Origin: Bacillota bacterium
Lineage (GTDB): Bacteria; Bacillota; Clostridia; Oscillospirales; Acutalibacteraceae
DNA: 16,262 nucleotides
Direction of reading: 5' to 3'
NCBI GenBank assembly: GCA_029007015.1
Contig: JAQXHB010000059.1
Coordinates: forward strand, 1-16,262
Shown: positions 7,177 to 13,311 of the stretch, one piece after another
Layout of the letters: every line of letters starts with the position of its first letter
Numbering within the stretch: position 1 is the first letter of the stretch
The notes under the pieces: model-generated
The model's database searches: none
Seen by the model: the letters and a program-made list of their open reading frames with translations, nothing else
Told to the model about the DNA's origin: nothing
Translations under genes and position numbers: made by a program

Positions 7177-8011
7177 CGGAAAAGCGGTGTCGGCCGCGAC
7201 ACGCGCGAACATAGCCGGCGAGGTATCGGCGCTCAAGGAGCGCGGTGTGTCGGTCGGTCTGGCGGTCATCATCGTCGGTGACGACCCGGCTTCACGCGTG
7301 TATGTTAATAACAAGAAAAAGGCATGCGCCGAACTGGGCATTTACAGCGAGGAGTATGCCCTGCCCGAGCAGACGACCACCGAGGAACTGCTCCAATTGG
7401 TCGGTCAACTCAATGCGCGCGGCGATATCAGCGGTATTCTGTGTCAGTTGCCGCTGCCACGGCACATTGATGAAACGGCTGTCATCAACGCAATATCGGC
7501 ACAAAAGGATGTCGACGCCTTTCACCCGCAGAATGTCGGTCACATAATGATAGGCGATTATCATTTTCTGCCGTGCACGCCGGCCGGCGTAATGCGCCTG
7601 CTTGAATACTACAATATTGATGTGTGCGGCAAGCGGTGCGTTGTCATCGGCCGCTCTAACATAGTGGGCAAACCGATGGCCATGCTGCTGCTTCATTCAA
7701 ACGCGACCGTGACCGTTTGCCACAGCAAGACACGCGACTTGGCCGCCATTTGCCGCGAGGCGGATGTCATAGTTGCGGCGGTCGGCCGAGCGGGATTTGT
7801 CACCGCCGATATGGTCAAGGAGGGCGCCGCAGTCATTGATGTTGGCATGAACCGCGACGGCAACGGCAAGTTGTGCGGCGATGTCGATTTTGACGGAGTC
7901 AGCGCCGTCGCCGGATACATAACGCCGGTGCCCGGCGGGGTCGGGCCGATGACCATCACCATGCTGATGGAAAATACCGTGACGGCCGCAAAACTTCAGA
8001 ACGGTATATAA
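7160..8011 (+). CDS. folD: Bifunctional methylene-THF dehydrogenase / methenyl-THF cyclohydrolase
   Basis: FolD interconverts 5,10-methylene-THF and 10-formyl-THF using NADP in the cytoplasm. The 283-residue protein has the catalytic YVNNK motif (Tyr48, Lys52), CQLPLP at 95-100, KDVDAFHP at 116-123, the dinucleotide-binding loop GRSNIVGKP at 164-172 and the family hallmark PGGVGPMT at 258-265. I chose the ATG at 7160, not an upstream frame opening, because it has AGAGGAGG 9 nt before it and gives the standard N-terminus (MAAIIDGKAV). It overlaps the lgt end by 17 bp, so the two are probably translationally coupled. Nothing is missing or unusual in the protein. The operon link with lgt and the M16 pair is positional only. 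Confidence 0.97.
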   Translation: MAAIIDGKAVSAATRANIAGEVSALKERGVSVGLAVIIVGDDPASRVYVNNKKKACAELGIYSEEYALPEQTTTEELLQLVGQLNARGDISGILCQLPLPRHIDETAVINAISAQKDVDAFHPQNVGHIMIGDYHFLPCTPAGVMRLLEYYNIDVCGKRCVVIGRSNIVGKPMAMLLLHSNATVTVCHSKTRDLAAICREADVIVAAVGRAGFVTADMVKEGAAVIDVGMNRDGNGKLCGDVDFDGVSAVAGYITPVPGGVGPMTITMLMENTVTAAKLQNGI

Positions 8012-8044
8012 CAATCACTGATTTAAGTAAGGGGGGCGGAGCCA

Positions 8045-8818
8045 ATCAAACGCATCGTATCACTGATTGCCGCGGTACTGATGGCCGTGGGGATAAGCAT
8101 ACCGGCCGTGGCGCTGGAGTACACCGATAACAGCGGCGTTATGACCGTGACCCTGCCCGACGAGTACCTGATTTTGACCGAGAAAAATCTCAGCCACAAC
8201 ACCGATGCGCTCAAGAGTTGGGGCCACTCGGTCGACAGTTTCAAACGGCTGATGAACGATAAAAATATTTTCCTTTACGCCGTCGACGGCAAGGGCGACA
8301 ACCAGTTCCAACTGAAATGTTGGGACAGCGATGTTGCCGCAACCATAGGCGACCTGTCGTCGCTGGGCGGCGACGGGCTGACAGATGCCATGGCGGCCAT
8401 CGGTGAGGGCATTGCCGAGGGAGAGGGCAACCTGCTCGAGAGCAGTGTTGTATCGCAGTCGGGACAGCCGTTTTTCCGCTTCACTGTCAATGTCGGCTCC
8501 TTTTGCTATGTGCAATACCTGACGGTGTGCGGCGGCAAATTTTACTCGATGGTTTACTATAACAGCACGGCTGAACTGACCGACGCACAGCGCCAAACGG
8601 CCGAGTCGGTTTTTGCCACCGTTAAGGTCAACGGCGGCTCGTCGACCGGCCTGTTCAACAGCAACAACATCGCGACGGTAATTTTGCTCGGTGTGGGTAT
8701 TTTGGCGGCTGTGTGCGGTGTCGTTTGGGTCATCATGACCATCGTCAGCGACATTCGCCGCCGACGCTCTGAGCCGGACGAGATAGTACCTGACCGCATA
8801 GAAATGCGCCGCAAATAG
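8045..8818 (+). CDS. Hypothetical secreted protein with C-terminal membrane anchor; possible ATC start
   Basis: I do not recognise this protein. Read from ATC at 8045 (AAGGGGGG with an 8-nt spacer), it is 257 residues. It begins with a good signal peptide (KRIVSLIAAVLMAVGISIPAVA, described from residue 2), with likely cleavage near residue 23. An extracellular domain of about 180 residues follows, with alternating hydrophobic/polar strands and two cysteines close together (SFCYVQYLTVCGG). There is a C-terminal TM at about 210-236 and a cytoplasmic RRRRSEPDE tail. The first ATG is at 8081, inside the signal peptide, with no Shine-Dalgarno, and would remove its positive N-terminus. No ATG, GTG or TTG exists between the upstream in-frame stop (8024) and 8081. 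There is no LPxTG, NPQTN or lipobox, so it is not an obvious substrate of the sortase or of Lgt. It is the last gene before the terminator. Confidence 0.75.
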   Translation: MKRIVSLIAAVLMAVGISIPAVALEYTDNSGVMTVTLPDEYLILTEKNLSHNTDALKSWGHSVDSFKRLMNDKNIFLYAVDGKGDNQFQLKCWDSDVAATIGDLSSLGGDGLTDAMAAIGEGIAEGEGNLLESSVVSQSGQPFFRFTVNVGSFCYVQYLTVCGGKFYSMVYYNSTAELTDAQRQTAESVFATVKVNGGSSTGLFNSNNIATVILLGVGILAAVCGVVWVIMTIVSDIRRRRSEPDEIVPDRIEMRRK

Positions 8819-8848
8819 CGCCGGTTTTCAACCTGAATACAGTTAAGG

Positions 8849-8885
8849 CAGACGCCCAACCTCACTTTAGTCGGGCGTCTGTTTT
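8849..8885 (+). terminator. Rho-independent terminator of the ymfF-lgt-folD operon
   Basis: CAGACGCCC (8849-8857) and GGGCGTCTG (8873-8881) form a perfect 9-bp stem with a 15-nt loop, followed by TTTT. It lies 30 bp after the last stop codon. Confidence 0.85.
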
Positions 8886-8888
8886 ATC

Positions 8889-8928
8889 AAAAAAATCGGG
8901 CCGGCAGGAGAAACTCCCGCACGACCCG
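8889..8928 (-). terminator. Rho-independent terminator of the leftward ATPase-ttcA unit
   Basis: On the minus strand a GC-rich stem (8928-8914 with 8910-8897, loop of three T) has 14 pairs including two G-U wobbles and one bulged base, followed by a run of seven T (8895-8889). It starts 7 bp after the ttcA-like stop codon. It faces the rightward terminator head-on. Confidence 0.85.
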
Positions 8929-8934
8929 TAAAAA

Positions 8935-9663
8935 TTATTGGTCGGTGCCCCAGCCGTCGATGTGGGCTCTCTGCATGGCGCCAAGCGTTTTTTGATAGAG
9001 CGACGAGTAGCCGCTCTGCCGCTCAAGCGAGTCGATGAGTTGCTTGACACGCTGGCGTTCAGTGACGCCGTCAGCCGGACAGGATGACTTGATGACCGGC
9101 AATTGCAGGCGGTTGGCGGCGCGCTCGACCTCGCGCTCGGTGGCAAAAACCATCGGGCGTATCAGGTGCAACTCCTTGCGCGAGAGGTAACTGACCGGTG
9201 AAAAGCAGGCGATGCTGCCGCCGTTGAGCAAATTCATGTAAAATGTCACTACGGCGTCGTCAAGGTGGTGCCCCAGCGCCAGTTTGTTACAGCCCAGCCG
9301 CTTGGCCTCGTCGTGCAGCAGTCCGCGCCGCATGCGTGCGCACAGACTGCACGGATTTTGCTCATTTCGTTGGTTAAAGATGATGTCGTACAGTTGGGTG
9401 CGCTTGAGCGTAAAGGGCACATCAAGCCGCTCGCACAGCCGCTCAATTTGCGAATAGTCGCACGGCCGGCCGCCGAACTGCGGGTCGATTGACAGTGCGT
9501 GCAAGGTGTATTTGGCCGGATAAAAGCGGCGCATCTCGCTGAGGGCGTACAGCATGGCCAGTGAATCCTTGCCGCCCGATACGCCCACCGCTATGCAGTC
9601 GCCGTCATGCACCATATCGTATTTTTGCATGGCCGCGCGCATGCGGCTCATCAAAATCTGCAC
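8935..9663 (-). CDS. TtcA-family tRNA thiolation enzyme (PP-loop ATPase)
   Basis: This 242-residue PP-loop ATPase of the TtcA/TilS superfamily has SGGKDS at residues 29-34, CSLC at 105-108, GHHLDDAVVTFYMNLLNGG at 131-149 and a third cysteine in SSCPADG (Cys195). Cys105, Cys108 and Cys195 match the spacing of the three [4Fe-4S] ligands of E. coli TtcA, which makes 2-thiocytidine 32 in tRNA. This supports a cluster-dependent thiolase rather than the lysidine synthase TilS. The start is GTG at 9663, with GGAGG and a 9-nt spacer. It lies 58 bp after the P-loop ATPase on the same strand and ends at a strong terminator. Which tRNA position it modifies is unknown. A cysteine desulfurase that could supply sulfur is encoded divergently 1.3 kb away. 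Confidence 0.88.
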   Translation of the reverse strand: MQILMSRMRAAMQKYDMVHDGDCIAVGVSGGKDSLAMLYALSEMRRFYPAKYTLHALSIDPQFGGRPCDYSQIERLCERLDVPFTLKRTQLYDIIFNQRNEQNPCSLCARMRRGLLHDEAKRLGCNKLALGHHLDDAVVTFYMNLLNGGSIACFSPVSYLSRKELHLIRPMVFATEREVERAANRLQLPVIKSSCPADGVTERQRVKQLIDSLERQSGYSSLYQKTLGAMQRAHIDGWGTDQ

Positions 9664-9684
9664 TTATCATCGCCTCCGCAGTCA

Positions 9685-9713
9685 ATTATACACGCTGCAA
9701 GGCGGCGGCGCAA
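9685..9713 (-). promoter_or_regulatory. Possible promoter for the ttcA-like gene
   Basis: On the minus strand TTGCGC (9713-9708), a 17-nt spacer and a perfect TATAAT (9690-9685) lie in the 58-bp gap before the gene. The -35 matches only at TTG. If used, the leader would be very short and would begin around the GGAGG site. Confidence 0.4.
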
Positions 9714-9721
9714 CAAAAATT

Positions 9722-10795
9722 TCAGCCGAATATGCGCTGTATGAGCGCGTCGGTGCGCCGGTTGACGGCGTCGAAGTCCATCGCCTCGATGTAAAAGTGT
9801 TCCATCTGGTCGTGGGTCAGTTTGGCGGCGGCCAAGGTGTCGACGGCGGCTTCAATGAGTTGATCGACGGCGCGGCGGTTAAAGGACAGCCGCTGTTTAT
9901 GGCGGCGCAGAGCCTCGGTGTCGGTAAAGCGTTCAGAGCGTATGAGTCGGGTAACATCGAGAGGCATACGGCGGTTGCAGGTGCACAGCGCGACGCCGGC
10001 CTCCGGCACAAGCACATGCTCGGGTGCGCCGTTGGGCATGAACGGACTGCGGCAGTTTATGATGTCATATCCGCGCTCAAGAGCCACCAGTCTGAATGCC
10101 GACAGCATTGCTTCGGATACGGCGCCGTATTCATCCTCCACCGCTTTAATGGTCGGGCATGTCGCCGTTACAGTGCCGCTGAGGAACATAAACCCGCGCG
10201 GCGTGACGGCACTCAAAAACCGCATCTGCTCGCGGCCTGCGCGGCCCGCTTTGTCGGGCAGCATGCGCCGCGCCAACTTGGCACCGTATGCCGCCGCGCC
10301 GCTCATGTCGGTGCAGGCGGCGGCCAATTTCATGCTGTCGGCCATCATCTGACCGGCGGCTGTAATGTAGCGCGAGGCGCGCGCGTGCAGAGCGGCATTG
10401 TCGATACACTTGGGATAAAGGCGGTCAGCCGACAGCGCCAGCATATCTATATCGTAGTGGTCGCCCAGGTTTATAATCACCTCGCACATGCCGGGGTACT
10501 GCGGCTCAACGACATGGGGCGCCGTGCCATCCATCAGGCAGACGCGCATATTTGGCATTACGGCGGCGTCGAGCGAGTCGGGGTCAGACGAGCAGGGCGA
10601 CACCCATACCGCCTCGCCGCGGTCGGCGGCGGCTTCGGCAACGCGCCGCATGAGCGATGATTTTCCGGTTCCGGGGCCGCCCTTGATTATATACACTCGC
10701 CAGCCCTCGGTCACATCGTACACATCGGCAAAGTGCGAAACAAAACCGCCGGGCGCATTGGCGCCGAGAAAATACATGGGAATATTGTCGGTCAT
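9722..10795 (-). CDS. PRK06851-like P-loop ATPase with a duplicated, degenerate second half
   Basis: This 357-residue cytoplasmic protein has a Walker A GGPGTGKSS at residues 39-47. The two halves look alike: residues 7-90 begin MYFLGANAPGGF and residues 191-275 begin MRFLSAVTPRGF, and both continue through a predicted nucleotide-binding core and a Pro-containing strand (VMPNMRVCLMDG versus VPEAGVALCTCN). The second half has no P-loop; the corresponding place reads TIKAVEDEYGAVSEAM. This is the overall plan of the uncharacterised PRK06851 family of Firmicutes. Start: the ATG at 10795, with AAGGAG about 12 nt upstream. A longer open frame to 10882 exists but has no ribosome site and adds only basic, unconserved-looking residues. 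The substrate is unknown. It probably shares a transcript with the ttcA-like gene downstream. Confidence 0.8.
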   Translation of the reverse strand: MTDNIPMYFLGANAPGGFVSHFADVYDVTEGWRVYIIKGGPGTGKSSLMRRVAEAAADRGEAVWVSPCSSDPDSLDAAVMPNMRVCLMDGTAPHVVEPQYPGMCEVIINLGDHYDIDMLALSADRLYPKCIDNAALHARASRYITAAGQMMADSMKLAAACTDMSGAAAYGAKLARRMLPDKAGRAGREQMRFLSAVTPRGFMFLSGTVTATCPTIKAVEDEYGAVSEAMLSAFRLVALERGYDIINCRSPFMPNGAPEHVLVPEAGVALCTCNRRMPLDVTRLIRSERFTDTEALRRHKQRLSFNRRAVDQLIEAAVDTLAAAKLTHDQMEHFYIEAMDFDAVNRRTDALIQRIFG

Positions 10796-10828
10796 TGTTA
10801 AAAACAACTCCTTTTGATGTAAAATCGG

Positions 10829-10841
10829 TTGGAATTTCCAA
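10829..10841. promoter_or_regulatory. 13-bp perfect palindrome in the ATPase leader
   Basis: TTGGAATTTCCAA has 6-bp perfect arms about one central base. It lies 34 bp upstream of the ATPase start codon, between it and the promoter region. It could be an operator; no specific regulator can be named. Confidence 0.35.
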
Positions 10842-10890
10842 TGCCATCCTATTCCGCGACGGCGGCGTTTGTCACAAATCATGGGGGTAA

Positions 10891-10919
10891 TATTTAAAAT
10901 AATCGGTCAAATTTATCAA
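10891..10919 (-). promoter_or_regulatory. Possible promoter for the ATPase-ttcA unit
   Basis: On the minus strand TTGATA (10919-10914) and TAAATA (10896-10891) have 17-nt spacing. The -35 matches 5 of 6, but the -10 is poor. It would give a leader of about 90 nt containing the 10829-10841 palindrome. It is back to back with the rightward promoter. Confidence 0.35.
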
Positions 10920-10925
10920 AATGCG

Positions 10926-10954
10926 TTGTGCTTGTTTCATTTTTGTGTTATAAT
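10926..10954 (+). promoter_or_regulatory. Promoter for the cysteine desulfurase-thiI-cinA operon
   Basis: TTGTGC (10926-10931), a 17-nt spacer and TATAAT (10949-10954) with an upstream TGT (TGTTATAAT, extended -10). The leader to the TTG start is about 37 nt. No riboswitch or T-box fits in this space. Confidence 0.65.
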
Positions 10955-10997
10955 GTAAACTGTATTTCTATATGTGTAAATTAGGGGCGGATAACCT

Positions 10998-12128
10998 TTG
11001 CATTACCTCGATAACAGCGCCACCACTCCACTGTGCCGCGAGTCGGCCGAGCGGATGAAGGAGTATATGGACAGCCACTTCGGCAACCCGTCGTCACTGC
11101 ACCGCTTGGGGTCAGAGGCGCAGATGCGCATGGATGACGCACGCCGCAGTGTTGCACGCGCCATCGGGTGCGACAGCCGCGAAGTCTACTTCACCTCCTG
11201 CGGCAGTGAGGCCGACAACACGGCCGTTTTGGGCGCCGCCCGCGCCCGCCGCCGCGCCGGCAGACGCGTCATCACCACCGCCGTCGAGCACTCTGCCGTG
11301 CTTGAGAGTATGAAGCAACTTGAGCGCGAGGGTTTTGAGGTCATTTACCTGAAGCCTGACAGCGGCGGCAACATCAGCGAGCAGAGTTTGGCTGACGCCG
11401 TAAACGGCGATACGGTGCTGGTCAGCATGATGCTGGTCAACAACGAGAGCGGCGCGCGTCTGCCTGTTGAACGCATACGCCCGATATGCCGCGATGCCGG
11501 CGCCGACCCGCTCATACACTGCGACGCGGTGCAGGCCTTCGGCCGCATGAGTGTGCGCCCTGACAGGCTGGGCGTCGACCTGATGTCGATAAGCGCGCAC
11601 AAGGTTCATGGGCCAAAGGGGATCGGAGCGCTGTATGTCGCCCGCGGCAAGCGCATACTGCCCCTTATCCTCGGCGGCGGTCAGGAGCGCGGCATGCGCT
11701 CGGGCACCGAATCAACCCTGCTGTGCGAGGGATTTGCCGCGGCGTGTGATGCGCTGCCCGGTTACGATGAGCAGAACGGGTTATACACCGCCCTGCGCGA
11801 GCGCATTTTGAGGCGTGCCGCCGAGTGCGACGGCGTAACCGTCAATTCGCCGCCCGACGCTGTGCCGTATATCACCAACATCAGCGTGCGCGGCATACGC
11901 AGTGAGACCATGATGCACTTTTTGGAGGAGCGCGATGTGTTCGTTTCGTCGGGCAGTGCCTGCTCCAAAGGCGCCGTCTCCCATGTGCTGGTGTCGATGG
12001 GGCTTGACAGGGGCGATATCGACAGCGCGCTGCGCATCAGTCTATCGCGCATGAACACTGCAGAGGATATAGACCGATTGTTTGACGGTATCGAGGCCGC
12101 AAAGCAACGACTTAGACGGAGAAGGTAA
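10998..12128 (+). CDS. Cysteine desulfurase (IscS/NifS family)
   Basis: This 376-residue PLP enzyme releases sulfur from cysteine as an enzyme persulfide. Visible residues are the N-terminal YLDNSATTP motif, His98 (EHSA), Asp176 (HCDAVQ), the PLP lysine Lys202 (SAHKVHGPKG) and the persulfide cysteine Cys322 (SSGSACSKG). The start is TTG at 10998 with GGGGCGG 7 nt before it. This is secure because the conserved YLDNSATT segment follows at once and no ATG lies near. The stop is directly followed by the thiI ATG (TAAATG). The pairing with thiI is that of the dedicated Firmicutes desulfurase (NifZ in B. subtilis), which feeds sulfur to ThiI for 4-thiouridine in tRNA. It may also serve the TtcA-like enzyme nearby. 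Length is slightly below E. coli IscS, typical of this subgroup. Confidence 0.94.
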   Translation: MHYLDNSATTPLCRESAERMKEYMDSHFGNPSSLHRLGSEAQMRMDDARRSVARAIGCDSREVYFTSCGSEADNTAVLGAARARRRAGRRVITTAVEHSAVLESMKQLEREGFEVIYLKPDSGGNISEQSLADAVNGDTVLVSMMLVNNESGARLPVERIRPICRDAGADPLIHCDAVQAFGRMSVRPDRLGVDLMSISAHKVHGPKGIGALYVARGKRILPLILGGGQERGMRSGTESTLLCEGFAAACDALPGYDEQNGLYTALRERILRRAAECDGVTVNSPPDAVPYITNISVRGIRSETMMHFLEERDVFVSSGSACSKGAVSHVLVSMGLDRGDIDSALRISLSRMNTAEDIDRLFDGIEAAKQRLRRRR

Positions 12129-13298
12129 ATGAAAGAAATTATTTTGATAAAAAACGGCGAGTTGGCGCTCAAGGGGCTCAACCGCTCCAACTTTGAGGAT
12201 GCTATGATAAAGCAACTGCGCCGCCGGCTGAAGCCGCTCGGTGAGGTCGAAATCAAGAAGGCGCAGTCGACCGTTTTCGTTCAGCCGGCCGACGAGCATT
12301 TTGACTTTGACGAGGCACTGCGGCGCGTGTCAATGATATTCGGCATTGCGGCTTTCAGCCGCGCCGCCGTGTGCGACAAGGATATGGACGACATAATCGC
12401 CAAAGGTGTGCCGTACCTCAAAGATGCACTGGCCGGCGTCAAAACCTTTAAGGTGGATGCCAAGCGCGCCGACAAGCGGTTCCCGCTTGATTCACCGCAG
12501 ATATGTGCGCGATTCGGTGAGGTGCTGCTGGAGGCGTACCCCCACCTTAAAGTGGATGTGAAAAATCCGGATATCAGGGTGGTCGTCGAGGTGCGTGACT
12601 TTGCCGCTTATGTGCGCGCCGGTCAACTGCACGGCGCAGGCGGCATGCCGGTGCCGACCGGCGGCAAGGCCGGCATACTCATTTCGGGCGGTATCGACAG
12701 TCCCGTCGCGGCGTGGATGATGGCCAAGCGCGGCATTGAACTGTTCGCAGTGCACTTTGCAAGCCCGCCGTATACCGGACCGCGCGCCGAGATGAAGGTC
12801 AAGGAACTTCTGCGCAAGGTGGCGGCTTACAGCGGCCGCATCAAACTGGCGGTAGTGCCCTTTACCGAGATTCAGGAGCAGATAAGTGAAAATTGCAAGG
12901 AAGAATATTTCACGCTGATAATGCGCCGCTATATGATGCGCATTGCCGAGATACTGGCGCGCCGCCACGACTGTAAGGCGCTCATCACCGGAGAAAGTGT
13001 GGGTCAGGTGGCCAGCCAAACAATGGCGGCGCTGGGTGTAACCGATGCCGCAACCGATATGTTGGTCTTGCGGCCGCTCATCGGTATGGATAAAGAAGAA
13101 ATAATCGCCATTTCGCGCAAAATCGACACATTCGACATTTCGACTCTGCCGTATGAGGACTGCTGTACCGTCTTTACTCCCAAGCATCCGCGCACCCGCC
13201 CGGAACTGGATAAGGTCATTGAGGCGGAGGGCGCTTTGGCGGCTGATGAGATGATAAAGCGTGCCGTCGACAGCACTGTATTTGAGTGGATAGAATGA
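12129..13298 (+). CDS. thiI: tRNA 4-thiouridine synthase ThiI (short form)
   Basis: ThiI adenylates U8 of tRNA and inserts sulfur to make s4U. The 389-residue protein has an NFLD-type N-terminus (IILIKNGELALKGLNRSNF), a THUMP domain to about residue 165, and a PP-loop AANH domain with SGGIDSPVAAWMM at 186-198 and the conserved EDCCTVFTPKHP segment at 343-354 (Cys345/Cys346, near the catalytic cysteine position). The C-terminal rhodanese domain of E. coli ThiI is absent, as in most Firmicutes, where a partner cysteine desulfurase delivers the sulfur directly. That desulfurase is encoded immediately upstream with no gap. The stop codon is 13 bp before the next gene. Without the rhodanese domain, a role in thiamine thiazole synthesis is less likely. 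Confidence 0.95.
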   Translation: MKEIILIKNGELALKGLNRSNFEDAMIKQLRRRLKPLGEVEIKKAQSTVFVQPADEHFDFDEALRRVSMIFGIAAFSRAAVCDKDMDDIIAKGVPYLKDALAGVKTFKVDAKRADKRFPLDSPQICARFGEVLLEAYPHLKVDVKNPDIRVVVEVRDFAAYVRAGQLHGAGGMPVPTGGKAGILISGGIDSPVAAWMMAKRGIELFAVHFASPPYTGPRAEMKVKELLRKVAAYSGRIKLAVVPFTEIQEQISENCKEEYFTLIMRRYMMRIAEILARRHDCKALITGESVGQVASQTMAALGVTDAATDMLVLRPLIGMDKEEIIAISRKIDTFDISTLPYEDCCTVFTPKHPRTRPELDKVIEAEGALAADEMIKRAVDSTVFEWIE

Positions 13299-13311
13299 AC
13301 GGAGGTAGCAT

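Noticed and set aside
8849..8881. The rightward terminator as a bidirectional one serving also the leftward genes.
   Set aside because: On the minus strand no T-run follows this stem, and the leftward genes have their own stem with seven T at 8889-8928.
9554..10660. A 368-codon rightward open frame opposite the P-loop ATPase and the start of ttcA.
   Set aside because: It is the mirror of two genes with conserved motifs, is full of His/Arg/Gly from reverse codons, and lacks a ribosome site.
10883..10997. A riboswitch or T-box upstream of the cysteine desulfurase.
   Set aside because: The leader from the predicted transcription start is only about 37 nt and shows no such structure.
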